Of a stretch of 64,000 nucleotides of DNA, positions 53,354 to 63,534 are shown piece by piece; within the stretch, counting starts at the first letter, position 1; every line of letters begins with the position of its first letter. This DNA comes from Arthrobacter crystallopoietes (GTDB taxonomy: Bacteria; Actinomycetota; Actinomycetes; Actinomycetales; Micrococcaceae). The stretch lies in the NCBI RefSeq assembly GCF_017603825.1, contig NZ_CP072014.1:3658001-3722000 (forward strand), in the 5' to 3' direction. Below the pieces are notes generated by a model, which saw only the letters and a list, made by a program, of their open reading frames with translations, searched no databases and had not been told where the DNA came from. Made by a program: the position numbers and the translations under genes.

Positions 53354-53559
53354 CCCGCACCCGGCCACGACCTAGCAAAATGCCAGGCTAAAACCCTGCA
53401 AGTCCACATTATCTGTGCACAGTGCACGGTACTTCTCTTCCATATTGCACACCCGATTGTCCGTGACTATGGTCACTTACAGGACGGCCGCCGCGCCCCC
53501 TGCGGCTTCCGGCTGCGGGCATGGCACGGCGGCCACGCAGACGATATGGAGGAAACAGC

Positions 53560-54606
53560 ATGGCTGATGTTCTTGCTCTGGATGGGACAGGCCGGGCCGA
53601 GCTGGCCGATGAGGAACTCAGGGAGCTGTACCGGCTGATGCTGGCGGTCCGCCACCTGGACGAATCGGCGATCCGCTGGCAGCGCCAGGGGCTGATCCCC
53701 GGATACGCTCCACAGCTAGGCCAGGAAGCGGCACAGGTCGGCAGCGGCTACGCACTGGACATGAGCCGTGACTTTGTCTTCCCCACGTACCGCGAAATGG
53801 GCGTCGCCCGCACCGTCGGGGTGGACATGGTGGAATACATGTCCACCCACAAGGCGACCTGGCACGGCGGCCTGTACGACCCCAAGGCCTCCCGTTTCGC
53901 CCCGATCCAGGCCGTTGTGGGCGGTTCTGTACTGCACGCTGTCGGCTGGGCGCACGGCCAAACCCTGGATGGAACACCGGCGGGAGAACTCGGCGTAGCG
54001 ATCACCTACTTTGGCGACGGCGCCAGCTCGCAGGGCGACGTCCATGAGGCCATGAACTTTGCCGCCGTGATGAAGGCGCCCGTCGTCTTCTTCATCCAGA
54101 ACAACGGCTGGGCCATTTCGGTCCCGACCGAGCGCCAGGTAGCCGGCGGCTCGGTGGCCGGACGGGCCGCGGGATACGGCATGCCCTCCATCCAGGTGGA
54201 CGGGAACGACGTCGTTGCCGTCACCCAGGCGACTGCCACCGCGCTGGCGCACGCCCGTGCTGGCAACGGACCTGCGGTAGTCGAGGCCATGACCTACCGA
54301 CGCGGGCCGCACTCTACCAGTGATGATCCGGGCCGCTACCGCACTCTCGAAGAAGAACGTACCGACGGCGGCGAAGACCCCTTGGCGCGGATGCGCACCC
54401 GGCTGCTGGCCGACGGGATCGCCGATGAAGCATTCTTCGAAGAAGCCCTGGCTGCGGCCAGGGCGGAGGAAGAGCAGATCCGCGCAGGCATCAACGCGCT
54501 CGGCCCACGTCCCGGCACCGAGATGTTCGACTTCGTCTACCAGGAACCTACACAAGCACTGAAGGCACAGGCGAGCGCCTGGCGGGAGGAATCGGAACAT
54601 GTCTGA
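53560..54606 (+). CDS. 2-oxo acid/acetoin-type dehydrogenase E1 component, alpha subunit
   Basis: Predicted 348 aa, ATG behind GGAGGAAACAGC. The thiamine diphosphate motif is intact (ITYFGDGASSQGDVHEAMNFAAVMKAPVVFFIQNNGWAIS, GDG to NN). The phosphorylation-loop-like TYRRGPHSTSDDPGRYR and the start YRLMLAVRHLDESAIRWQRQG place it with PdhA/BkdA1/AcoA. Substrate (pyruvate, branched-chain 2-oxo acid or acetoin) cannot be fixed from sequence. It overlaps the beta subunit by 8 bases. The downstream lipoyl-plus-hydrolase pair favours an acetoin-like system. Confidence 0.9.
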   Translation: MADVLALDGTGRAELADEELRELYRLMLAVRHLDESAIRWQRQGLIPGYAPQLGQEAAQVGSGYALDMSRDFVFPTYREMGVARTVGVDMVEYMSTHKATWHGGLYDPKASRFAPIQAVVGGSVLHAVGWAHGQTLDGTPAGELGVAITYFGDGASSQGDVHEAMNFAAVMKAPVVFFIQNNGWAISVPTERQVAGGSVAGRAAGYGMPSIQVDGNDVVAVTQATATALAHARAGNGPAVVEAMTYRRGPHSTSDDPGRYRTLEEERTDGGEDPLARMRTRLLADGIADEAFFEEALAAARAEEEQIRAGINALGPRPGTEMFDFVYQEPTQALKAQASAWREESEHV

Positions 54607-55702
54607 GCACACAACCCTGAGCGACCTCGAAGCCGCCCAGGACAACACCGCTGCCGCCGATGTCCAGCAGGAATCCGTGCAGAACTTCCCGGAGGCCGCT
54701 GACGCCGGAGCCACCGATACCATGTCCATGCAGCAGGCCCTGAACCGGGCTCTGGCTGAAGTCATGACGGAGAATCCGCGGGCCCTCATCCTGGGTGAGG
54801 ACGTCGGCCAGCTTGGCGGCGTCTTCCGCATCACCGACGGCCTGCAGAAAAAGTTCGGCGAGGCGCGGGTATTCGACACGCCGTTGGCCGAGTCCGGCAT
54901 CCTGGGCATGTCCGTGGGGTTGGCCATGGCCGGCTACCACCCCATCCCGGAGGTACAGTTCGACGGCTTTGCCTACCCTGCGGTGAACCAGATCATCTGC
55001 CAGGTCGGCCGGATGAATTACCGCAGCCGCGGCAAACTGCCGATGCCCATTACCCTGCGCGTGCCGAGCTTCGGCGGCATCCGGGCACCGGAACACCACG
55101 GCGAATCGCTGGAAGCAATGTTCGCGCACGTGCCCGGACTCAAGGTTGTTTCCCCATCGGGACCGAACGAGGCGTACCACCTGCTCAAGTACGCGGCCAC
55201 GCGCCAGGACCCGGTCATCTTCATGGAGCCGAAGTCCCGGTACTGGCAGAAGGGCCCGGTCAACACCGGCGCCGACGCAGCAGGATACCGCCCGACCGGC
55301 TCCCGGGTGGTTCGCGAGGGCAAGCACCTGACCCTGGTCGCCTGGGGCGCCATGGTGGCCCGCTGCCTGCAGGTTGCCGAGCTGGCGGCCGAGGACGGCA
55401 TCGAGATCGAGGTACTGGACCTGCGCTGGCTCAAGCCGATCGACGCCGAGGGCCTCGCGGCTTCCGTGGCCAAGACGCGCCGCGCCGTCGTCGTTCATGA
55501 AGCGCCTCGGACCTCCGGTCTGGGCGCCGAAGTCGCCTCGATCATTTCCGAGCGTTGCTTCGGCACCCTGAAGGCACCCGTTGAGCGGGTGACCGGTTTC
55601 GACGTACCGTATCCCTCAGGAGACCTCGAGGACGAGTACATCCCCAACATTGACCGCATCCTGTACGGGATCCAGCGAGTATTGGAGTATCGCCGTGGCT
55701 GA
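54599..55702 (+). CDS. 2-oxo acid/acetoin-type dehydrogenase E1 component, beta subunit
   Basis: Predicted 367 aa. After an acidic N-terminal extension of about 40 residues comes the transketolase-like core (MSMQQALNRALAEVMTENPRALILGEDVGQLGGVFRITDGLQKKFG, RVFDTPLAESGILGMSVGLAMAG, VPSFGGIRAPEHHGESLEAMFAHVPGLKVVSPSGP). The C-terminal domain follows (VEVLDLRWLKPID-type segment). It forms a heterotetramer with the alpha subunit. It overlaps both neighbours by 8 bases. The N-terminal extension could be dropped if the internal MSMQQAL Met is used. Confidence 0.92.
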   Translation: MSEHTTLSDLEAAQDNTAAADVQQESVQNFPEAADAGATDTMSMQQALNRALAEVMTENPRALILGEDVGQLGGVFRITDGLQKKFGEARVFDTPLAESGILGMSVGLAMAGYHPIPEVQFDGFAYPAVNQIICQVGRMNYRSRGKLPMPITLRVPSFGGIRAPEHHGESLEAMFAHVPGLKVVSPSGPNEAYHLLKYAATRQDPVIFMEPKSRYWQKGPVNTGADAAGYRPTGSRVVREGKHLTLVAWGAMVARCLQVAELAAEDGIEIEVLDLRWLKPIDAEGLAASVAKTRRAVVVHEAPRTSGLGAEVASIISERCFGTLKAPVERVTGFDVPYPSGDLEDEYIPNIDRILYGIQRVLEYRRG

Positions 55703-56024
55703 AATTTCCTTCCCCCTCCCGGACCTGGGCGAGGGCCTGATCGAGGCCACCGTGCTTGAATGGCTGGTCACCGAGGGCGAAATGATCGAACGCAACCACC
55801 CGCTGGTGGAAGTGGAGACGACCAAATCGGCGGTGGAGCTGCCCTCGCCGCAGGCCGGCAAGGTGGTCAGGACCTATGGTGAACCCGGCGAGACCATCAA
55901 GGTGGGCGACCCGCTGATCGTCTTCGAAGTTCCGGACGACACGGCAGGCATCGTCGGCACCGTGCCGAAGGAGGAGGCGCCCAAGCGACGCGTCCGCCTC
56001 AGCGCCAACCTGGACGAGGACTAG
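55695..56024 (+). CDS. Free-standing lipoyl-domain protein (E2 lipoyl carrier)
   Basis: Predicted 109 aa from GTG 55695 (VAEISFPLPDLGEGLIEATVLEWLVTEGE). This is a single lipoyl domain with the lipoylation lysine 44 in VEVETTKSAVELPSPQAG, then a short basic tail ending RVRLSANLDED. The peripheral-subunit-binding and catalytic acyltransferase domains of a normal E2 are absent; the reading frame ends and an alpha/beta hydrolase begins 5 bp later. In AcoC of acetoin systems one polypeptide has lipoyl plus alpha/beta hydrolase. Here the same two parts are separate proteins. Confidence 0.88.
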   Translation: MAEISFPLPDLGEGLIEATVLEWLVTEGEMIERNHPLVEVETTKSAVELPSPQAGKVVRTYGEPGETIKVGDPLIVFEVPDDTAGIVGTVPKEEAPKRRVRLSANLDED

Positions 56025-56028
56025 TCCG

Positions 56029-56835
56029 GTGGGCAGGCACCGGGAACAGACCGTCGAAGGCGTGGATCCGCACCTGAACGTGCGGATCCACGAGGCCGCC
56101 GAGGGCACCACAGGTCCGCGCCGGCCGGTGGTACTGCTGCACGGGTTCGCGTCCTCAGCCAAGCTCAACTGGGAGGACGCCGGCTGGATCACCGCCTTGA
56201 CGCAGGCGGGCCGGCGGGTGGTCACGGTGGACCTGCCCGGCCATGGCGGCAGCCCTTCCCCGGAGGAAATGGATGCCTACTCCCCCAGCCGGATCCGCGC
56301 GGATCTGCTGCAGTTGATCTACAACGCCCACGTCCGGCCGCTGAAGGACAACGACGATTCCACCGGCGTGGATCTGGTCGGCTACTCGCTGGGCGCCCGC
56401 CTAGCTTGGGAGTTCGGGGCCACGCAGCCGGAAATGGTGCGCCGGATGGTCCTGGGCGGACCTGGGGTCGGGGATCCGCTGGCGGACTTCGATCTGCGTG
56501 CTGCCCAGCAGTACCTGGCCGACGGGTCGGAGATCGCCGACCCGACGACCGCCGAACTGCTCCGGATGGCAACCTTGGTGCCCAGCAACGACGTCTTCGC
56601 GCTGCTGACCATGATCGAGGCCATTAAGATGGAGCCTTTCGTCCCGGCCGAGGCAGTGCCGCGGATGCCGGTGCTGCTGGTGGCGGGCGAGAAGGACGAA
56701 CTGGCCGCCACGGCGCCGGAGCTGGCCAAGCTCAGCGGCAACGCGGAGCTGCTGTGGCTGCCGGCCCGCACCCATGCCAACGCGGTCACCAGCCGCGCGT
56801 TCAAGAATGCGGCCATCGAATTCCTCGCTGGCTGA
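56029..56835 (+). CDS. Alpha/beta hydrolase of the dehydrogenase operon (AcoC-like C-terminal part)
   Basis: Predicted 268 aa from GTG 56029. The fold markers are PVVLLHGFASSAKLNWED (oxyanion region), VDLPGHGGS, the nucleophile Ser120 in DLVGYSLGARLAWEF, Asp in VLLVAGEKDELA and His in PARTHANAV. It is the last gene before a strong terminator. By analogy with acetoin dehydrogenase E2 (AcoC), it could act on the acyl-lipoyl or a product ester, together with the separate lipoyl protein; a general esterase role is also possible. Confidence 0.82.
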   Translation: MGRHREQTVEGVDPHLNVRIHEAAEGTTGPRRPVVLLHGFASSAKLNWEDAGWITALTQAGRRVVTVDLPGHGGSPSPEEMDAYSPSRIRADLLQLIYNAHVRPLKDNDDSTGVDLVGYSLGARLAWEFGATQPEMVRRMVLGGPGVGDPLADFDLRAAQQYLADGSEIADPTTAELLRMATLVPSNDVFALLTMIEAIKMEPFVPAEAVPRMPVLLVAGEKDELAATAPELAKLSGNAELLWLPARTHANAVTSRAFKNAAIEFLAG

Positions 56836-56860
56836 ACCGTCCCGCCGCGATCCGGCGTGG

Positions 56861-56895
56861 ATGGCAGGCACGTCGCAATGTGGCGTGCCTGCCAT
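56861..56895 (+). terminator. Terminator of the dehydrogenase operon
   Basis: ATGGCAGGCACG and CGTGCCTGCCAT form a perfect 12-bp stem with an 11-base loop, followed by TTTG within a T-containing run. Confidence 0.82.
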
Positions 56896-56982
56896 TTTGC
56901 CAATATGGCGTCTACTGCTCCACGCGGGAAGGTAGACTACTTACTAAATAAAACACCTTTTTTACCCGGGCCTGGAGGCTTA

Positions 56983-57939
56983 GTGGACTTACTCCTCGGG
57001 GGACGCTACAGGACCGGTGACCTTATTGGTACCGGTGGTGCGGCCTCGGTATACCGTGCGACGGATGAATCACTCGGACGTGAAGTTGCCGTCAAATTGT
57101 TCTCTCCCACCACCCCGGACGACGACGAATACCGGCGCCAGCATACCGAGACGCTGCTGCTGGCGACGCTGAGCCATCCTGTGCTCGTCACGCTTTTCGA
57201 CGCTGGTCTCTACCAGGCGGAAGACGGGGCCACCACGAGTTATCTGGTGATGGAGCTGATTGACGGCCGGGATCTACGCAAAACCCTGGCAGCAGTCGGA
57301 CAACTGGATCAGACGACGACTGCCCAGATCGGTGCGGACCTCGCGGATGCGTTGAACTACATCCACGAGAACGGTGTAGTCCACCGCGACGTCAAGCCGG
57401 CCAACATCCTGATCGCCGACACCGGTAGCCAGGACACGCGTCTGCATCCAAAACTCTCCGACTTCGGCATCGCCCGCGTGGTGGACGCTTCCGTCTCCAC
57501 CGTTCATGGCGCGACCATCGGAACGGCGAATTACCTCAGTCCGGAGCAGGCACTGAGCCATCCGGTGACGCCTGCTTCAGACATCTATTCCCTCGGTCTG
57601 GTGCTGCTGGAATGCCTCACCGGCGAAAAGGCCTTTCCCGGCCCGATTGTCGAAGCCGCAGTTGCCCGGTTGCTGCGTGATCCTGAAATCCCCGAGGACC
57701 TCGGGGCCGAATGGGGACAGCTGCTTCGAGCCATGACTGCGCGCGAGGCAGCGGCACGACCCACCGCGCACGATGTCGCCTTGACTTTGCGGTCCTGGAC
57801 AGAGACTCCCATCCCGCTGCACCCGGTACGGGAGCTGGCAGGGGAACCGGCCGGGCATTCCGGCGTTGACACGGGCAATGTCACCACGGGCAACGTCATC
57901 ATTCCGGCTCCGCCGAACCGGGCACCCAGCGTCGGTTAG
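56983..57939 (+). CDS. Serine/threonine protein kinase, soluble
   Basis: Predicted 318 aa from GTG 56983, behind GGAGG. The kinase domain is complete: glycine loop IGTGGAASVYRA, Lys38 in EVAVKLF, catalytic loop NGVVHRDVKPANILI, DFGIARVV, GTANYLSPEQ and SDIYSLGLVLLECLTGEKAF. After it come a helical end (RPTAHDVALTLRSW) and a short Pro/Gly/Thr tail with a repeated TGNV. There is no membrane helix, PASTA or sensor domain, so it differs from PknB. It is monocistronic; targets are unknown. Confidence 0.9.
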   Translation: MDLLLGGRYRTGDLIGTGGAASVYRATDESLGREVAVKLFSPTTPDDDEYRRQHTETLLLATLSHPVLVTLFDAGLYQAEDGATTSYLVMELIDGRDLRKTLAAVGQLDQTTTAQIGADLADALNYIHENGVVHRDVKPANILIADTGSQDTRLHPKLSDFGIARVVDASVSTVHGATIGTANYLSPEQALSHPVTPASDIYSLGLVLLECLTGEKAFPGPIVEAAVARLLRDPEIPEDLGAEWGQLLRAMTAREAAARPTAHDVALTLRSWTETPIPLHPVRELAGEPAGHSGVDTGNVTTGNVIIPAPPNRAPSVG

Positions 57940-58049
57940 CTTCGGCTGGCTTCACCGCGCAGTGAGTCGCCCCGCGGGCTACGCCCGCCGGGCCATCCGG
58001 CGTAGAATCCGGGGTACAAACACTGACGGGCAACAGTTTGGGCACGGCA

Positions 58050-58466
58050 ATGAGTCGAGCTTTGAAGCACTGCACCGTGTTTGCCGCTGCCATTTCCCTT
58101 GCGCCCTGCGCGGGCGGGGCGGGCGGGCCCACCGAAGGGCTCCCGGCAACCCCGACGGCACCCCAGGCCAGCGACGCCCCGTCCGACGGCTACCCCCGCG
58201 GCGGGATTACTACGGGACGCGCCCTGCTCAATACCTTGGTGAAGCGGGCCCCTGCGGGTCCGCAATTCCGCGAAGCAGCTTTCGATTACCCGGTGGTGGG
58301 AGCGGACGGCTGCACTCCGGACGGACCCGATTCTGTCATTACGCTGCCGGCTGGCGGTATTGCCAGCGGAATCAAGGCCGGGATGACCGCCCCTCGTCTC
58401 CCTCTGACCGTCGGCGATTCCGCGGTTTACTGCACGAACGGGAAAAACCCGTCCGGCGGGGCTTGA
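58050..58466 (+). CDS. Putative exported small protein
   Basis: Predicted 138 aa from ATG 58050 (TTG four codons upstream is possible). A short signal (MSRALKHCTVFAAAISLAPCAGG) ends in a poor lipobox (LAPC), then comes a Pro/Thr/Asp linker and a small domain with two more Cys (ADGCTPDG and VYCTNGKNP). It could be a lipoprotein or a secreted protein; no family recognised. It lies between the kinase and the aromatic-catabolism operon. Confidence 0.5.
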   Translation: MSRALKHCTVFAAAISLAPCAGGAGGPTEGLPATPTAPQASDAPSDGYPRGGITTGRALLNTLVKRAPAGPQFREAAFDYPVVGADGCTPDGPDSVITLPAGGIASGIKAGMTAPRLPLTVGDSAVYCTNGKNPSGGA

Positions 58467-58493
58467 CGTGACGATCGGCACAGGCCATGATGG

Positions 58494-58505
58494 ATCGTAT
58501 ACGAT
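58494..58505. promoter_or_regulatory. Palindromic operator upstream of the homoprotocatechuate operon
   Basis: ATCGTATACGAT is a perfect 12-bp palindrome, followed by TTCATAC, which repeats a GTAT/ATAC half-site. It lies 25 bp upstream of the TTG start of the first gene. The GntR-family protein encoded as the second gene is the natural candidate ligand-responsive repressor (its relatives bind ATxGTATACxAT-like sites). Confidence 0.65.
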
Positions 58506-58529
58506 TTCATACATAAGCAGGAGGATGTC

Positions 58530-60038
58530 TTGTCTGAAGCACATGTCGCTCAGGAAACCGAAGCGGTCACGCTGCAGCCCGTCGATTCCGCCACGCTGAA
58601 AAACACCGGCAAGGTGCTCGCAGTGCACCTCTCTTACTCTTCCCGGGCGGCCCAGCGCGGACGCGTTCCGGCCAACCCGTCTTACTTCATGAAGGCCTCG
58701 TCCTCGCTGAGCCTCAGCGGCGGCACAGTGGAACGTCCAGCCGGCACCGAACTGCTCGCGTTCGAAGGCGAAGTTGCGTTGGTCATCGGCAAGCCCGCCC
58801 GCCGCGTCAGTGTCGAAGACGCCTGGAGCTACGTCGGCGCCGTCACCGCCAGCAATGACCTCGGCGTTTACGACATCAAGTATGCGGACAAGGGTTCAAA
58901 CATTCGGTCCAAGTCCGGCGACGGCTTCACGCCGGTGGGCCCCGCCCTCATTCCGGCCGACAAGGTAGACCCGGCGGCGCTGCGCGTCCGCACCTGGGTC
59001 AACGGCGACCTGGTCCAGGATGACACCACCGAGGCACTGATTTTCCCCTTTGCCCAGATCGTCGCCGACCTGTCCCAGCTGATGACGCTGGAACCGGGCG
59101 ACATGATTCTCACCGGCACCCCGGCCGGTTCCTCGGTCATCGTCCCGGGCGACGTCGTCGAGGTTGAGGTCGATTCACCCTCCACGTCGCTGAGCAGCGG
59201 CCGCCTGGTAACCACCGTCACCCAGGGCGACGTACCGTTCGCGGAATTCGGCAACACCCCCAAGATCACTGACAAGGACCGCGAGGATGCCTTCGGTTCG
59301 GCCGAAGCCGCCGGACTGGCAGCCAAGAAGCCGGTCTTGACAGAGGAACTGAAGGCCAAACTGGCTTCCGTCGCCACCGCCACCATCTCCGCCGCGCTGC
59401 GCAAGCGCGGGCTAAACAATGTCAGCATCGATGGCCTGCAGCCGACCAAGACGGACCGCAAGGTCATCGGTACTGCCCGCACACTGCGCTACGTGCCCAA
59501 CCGCGAGGATCTGTTCAAGAGCCACGGCGGCGGATTCAACGCCCAGAAGCGCATCATCGATGATCTGAACGAAGGCGATGTGCTGGTCATGGAGGCCCGC
59601 GGCGAAAAGGGCGCCGGCACGCTGGGCGACATCCTTGCCCTGCGCGCCCACAAGCGCGGCGCCGCCGGTGTGATTACCGACGGCGGCGTGCGCGACCTCA
59701 CCGCCGTCGCAGGCCTGGACATCCCGGCTTTCTATGCCTCGGCGCATCCGGCCGTGCTCGGACGCAAGCACGTTCCGTGGGACACCGACATCACCGTGGC
59801 CTGCGGCGGAACCACCGTGCAGCCGGGCGACATCATCGTGGCAGATGCCGACGGCATCCTGGTGCTGCCGCCGTCGCTTGCCGAGGAAGTCGCCGACGAG
59901 GCCGTCGAGCAAGAGCGCCGCGATGTCTTTGTCTTCCAGATGGTTCAGGAGGGACACAAGGTTGATGGACTGTTCCCGATGAACGAAGACTGGTTGGCCA
60001 AGTACAACGAATGGGTCGCCGCCGGCGGCGGGCAGTAA
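58530..60038 (+). CDS. FAH-family hydrolase/isomerase fused to an RraA-like aldolase domain
   Basis: Predicted 502 aa from TTG 58530 behind AGGAGG. Residues about 25-240 are a fumarylacetoacetase-type domain (LLAFEGEVALVIGKPARRVSVEDAWSYVGAVTASNDLGVYD, FTPVGPALIP, LEPGDMILTGTPAGSSVI), as in HpaG isomerase/decarboxylase. After a linker, residues about 275-490 are an RraA-like domain (LASVATATISAALRKRG, GDVLVMEARGEKGAGTLGDILALRAHKRGAAGVITDGGVRDLTAVAGL), as in 4-hydroxy-4-methyl-2-oxoglutarate aldolases. The fusion would join two late steps of homoprotocatechuate meta-cleavage; the exact reactions are inferred. Confidence 0.85.
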   Translation: MSEAHVAQETEAVTLQPVDSATLKNTGKVLAVHLSYSSRAAQRGRVPANPSYFMKASSSLSLSGGTVERPAGTELLAFEGEVALVIGKPARRVSVEDAWSYVGAVTASNDLGVYDIKYADKGSNIRSKSGDGFTPVGPALIPADKVDPAALRVRTWVNGDLVQDDTTEALIFPFAQIVADLSQLMTLEPGDMILTGTPAGSSVIVPGDVVEVEVDSPSTSLSSGRLVTTVTQGDVPFAEFGNTPKITDKDREDAFGSAEAAGLAAKKPVLTEELKAKLASVATATISAALRKRGLNNVSIDGLQPTKTDRKVIGTARTLRYVPNREDLFKSHGGGFNAQKRIIDDLNEGDVLVMEARGEKGAGTLGDILALRAHKRGAAGVITDGGVRDLTAVAGLDIPAFYASAHPAVLGRKHVPWDTDITVACGGTTVQPGDIIVADADGILVLPPSLAEEVADEAVEQERRDVFVFQMVQEGHKVDGLFPMNEDWLAKYNEWVAAGGGQ

Positions 60039-60048
60039 CGGCAAGACG

Positions 60049-60738
60049 ATGTCCATGGCCGCCATCCCCGCGCGCACCGACGCCCGATCGAAATCGGAAC
60101 AGGCCTATGAGGTGCTCAAAGACCGGATTACCAGCGGTGCACTCGTGGCCGGTTACCGCTTGGTACTGAGCAGCATCGCCGAAGAACTAGGCTTCAGTGT
60201 GGTGCCGGTGCGCGAGGCCATCCGGCGGCTGGAAGCCGAGGGACTAGTCACGTTCGAACGCAATGTCGGGGCCACGGTCGCCGGCGTCGACGCCACGCTC
60301 TACCTGCACACCATGCAGACTCTGAGCGTGATCGAAGGAGCCGCGACTGCCCTGGCCGCCCCGCTCATCACCGCGGCGGACATCGACAACGCCCGCCGGC
60401 TCAATGTTGAACTGCGCCGGTGCCTGGAAGACTTCGAACCGCAACGCTTCACACGGATCAACAACGAACTCCATGCCATCCTCTACGGCCATTGCCCCAA
60501 CCCGCACATCCTGGACCTGGTCCACCGCGGCTGGAACCGGTTGAACGCCATGCGGGCATCCAGCTTCGACCTGGTACCGGGACGTGCACGCAAGTCAGTT
60601 GAAGAACACGACCAGCTCATCGCCCTGATCGAATCGCGGGCCGACGTCCACGAGATCGAGATGGCCGCCCGGGCACACCGGACGGCCACGCTGAACGCGT
60701 ACATGGCCCAGCACAACCAGCCAGCGTCAGCCATCTAG
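60049..60738 (+). CDS. GntR-family regulator (FCD domain)
   Basis: Predicted 229 aa. The winged helix (KSEQAYEVLKDRITSGALVAGYRLVLSSIAEELGFSVVPVREAIRRLEAEGLVTFERNVGATVAG) is followed by an all-helical FadR-C-like ligand-binding domain (LHTMQTLSVIEGAATALAAPLIT, then NNELHAILYGHC and VEEHDQLIALIESRADVHEIEMAARAHRTATL, with metal-ligand-type His). It starts 10 bp after the previous gene and lies inside the operon it probably controls through the ATCGTATACGAT palindrome. Confidence 0.88.
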   Translation: MSMAAIPARTDARSKSEQAYEVLKDRITSGALVAGYRLVLSSIAEELGFSVVPVREAIRRLEAEGLVTFERNVGATVAGVDATLYLHTMQTLSVIEGAATALAAPLITAADIDNARRLNVELRRCLEDFEPQRFTRINNELHAILYGHCPNPHILDLVHRGWNRLNAMRASSFDLVPGRARKSVEEHDQLIALIESRADVHEIEMAARAHRTATLNAYMAQHNQPASAI

Positions 60739-60779
60739 CCGAACAAGCGCAAGAACAACCCAGGAAAGAAAGGTGCATC

Positions 60780-62297
<1,518 letters not shown>

Positions 62298-62323
62298 ACC
62301 GCTTCAGCGACGAAGGAATCATC

Positions 62324-63397
62324 ATGAGCAACGAAATTCCCAAGCCCAGCGTCCCTGCTCCGGACATTGTCCGCTGCGCGTACATGGATCTGGTCGTCAC
62401 CGATCTGGCCAAGTCCCGCGAGTTCTACGTGGACGTCCTCGGCCTGCACGTGACCGAAGAGGACGAGAACACCATCTACCTGCGCTCCCTGGAGGAGTTC
62501 ATCCACCACAACCTGGTGCTGCGCAAGGGCCCGGTCGCCGCCGTGGCGTCGTTTGCCTACCGGGTGAAGTCCCCGGCCGAAGTGGACGCCGCCGAGGCGT
62601 ACTACAAGGAACTCGGCTGCCGCACCGAACGCCGCAAAGACGGCTTCTCCAAGGGCATCGGCGACTCCGTCCGCGTGGAGGACCCGCTGGGCTTCCCGTA
62701 CGAGTTCTTCTACGACGTCGAGCACGTCGAGCGCCTCACCCAGCGCTACGACCTCTACAGCGCCGGCGAACTGGTCCGCCTGGACCACTTCAACCAGGTC
62801 ACCCCGGACGTGCCCCGCGGCCGCAAATACCTCGAGGACCTGGGCTTCCGAGTCTCCGAAGACATCAAGGATTCCGACGGCGTCACCTACGCCGCCTGGA
62901 TGCACCGCAAGCAGACCGTGCACGACACCGCCCTCACCGGCGGCGACGGCCCGCGCATGCACCACGTTGCCTTCGCCACGCACGAAAAGCACAACATCAT
63001 CCAGATCTGCGACAAGATGGGCGCCCTGCGCATCTCGGACCGGATCGAACGCGGCCCCGGCCGCCACGGCGTCTCCAACGCGTTCTACCTGTACATCCTC
63101 GATCCGGACGGCCACCGCATCGAGATCTACACCCAGGACTACTACACCGGCGACCCGGACAACCCCACCGTCACCTGGGACGTCCACGACAACCAGCGCC
63201 GCGACTGGTGGGGCAACCCGGTAGTCCCCTCCTGGTACACCGAGGCCTCCCTGGTCCTGGACCTGGACGGCAACCCCCAGCAGGTCATCAAGCGGACCGA
63301 CGCGTCCGAAATGGCCGTCACCATCGGGGCCGACGGATTCTCCTACACCCGCGAGCCGGGCGAAGAACGCGGCTTCAAGGTCGGCGCCCAGCTGTAA
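62324..63397 (+). CDS. hpaD: 3,4-dihydroxyphenylacetate 2,3-dioxygenase (extradiol)
   Basis: Predicted 357 aa, type I extradiol dioxygenase with vicinal oxygen chelate modules. Residue positions coincide with the well-studied Brevibacterium HPCD and Arthrobacter MndD enzymes: metal ligands His155 (LDHFNQVT), His214 (RMHHVAF) and Glu267 (HRIEIYT), plus second-sphere His200, His248 and Tyr257. It cleaves homoprotocatechuate to the semialdehyde used by the preceding gene's enzyme. Whether Fe(II) or Mn(II) is bound is not readable from sequence. The gene ends the operon before a strong hairpin. Confidence 0.95.
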   Translation: MSNEIPKPSVPAPDIVRCAYMDLVVTDLAKSREFYVDVLGLHVTEEDENTIYLRSLEEFIHHNLVLRKGPVAAVASFAYRVKSPAEVDAAEAYYKELGCRTERRKDGFSKGIGDSVRVEDPLGFPYEFFYDVEHVERLTQRYDLYSAGELVRLDHFNQVTPDVPRGRKYLEDLGFRVSEDIKDSDGVTYAAWMHRKQTVHDTALTGGDGPRMHHVAFATHEKHNIIQICDKMGALRISDRIERGPGRHGVSNAFYLYILDPDGHRIEIYTQDYYTGDPDNPTVTWDVHDNQRRDWWGNPVVPSWYTEASLVLDLDGNPQQVIKRTDASEMAVTIGADGFSYTREPGEERGFKVGAQL

Positions 63398-63418
63398 CAA
63401 AGCTGTAGCACGGTCCGG

Positions 63419-63451
63419 CGGCGGGATGCGGCACACAGCCGCACCCCGCCG
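63419..63451. terminator. Bidirectional terminator after hpaD
   Basis: CGGCGGGATGCGGC and GCCGCACCCCGCCG form a 14-bp stem with one mismatch around ACACA. It is placed between the convergent hpaD and MFS genes. Confidence 0.78.
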
Positions 63452-63534
63452 TCGTGCGCTTGAATGCCTTAGTCGCTGTGCGTTCCGGCGAACCTTCAAG
63501 ACACAGCATTGGCTCTTCCATGCGATACCGGTAT

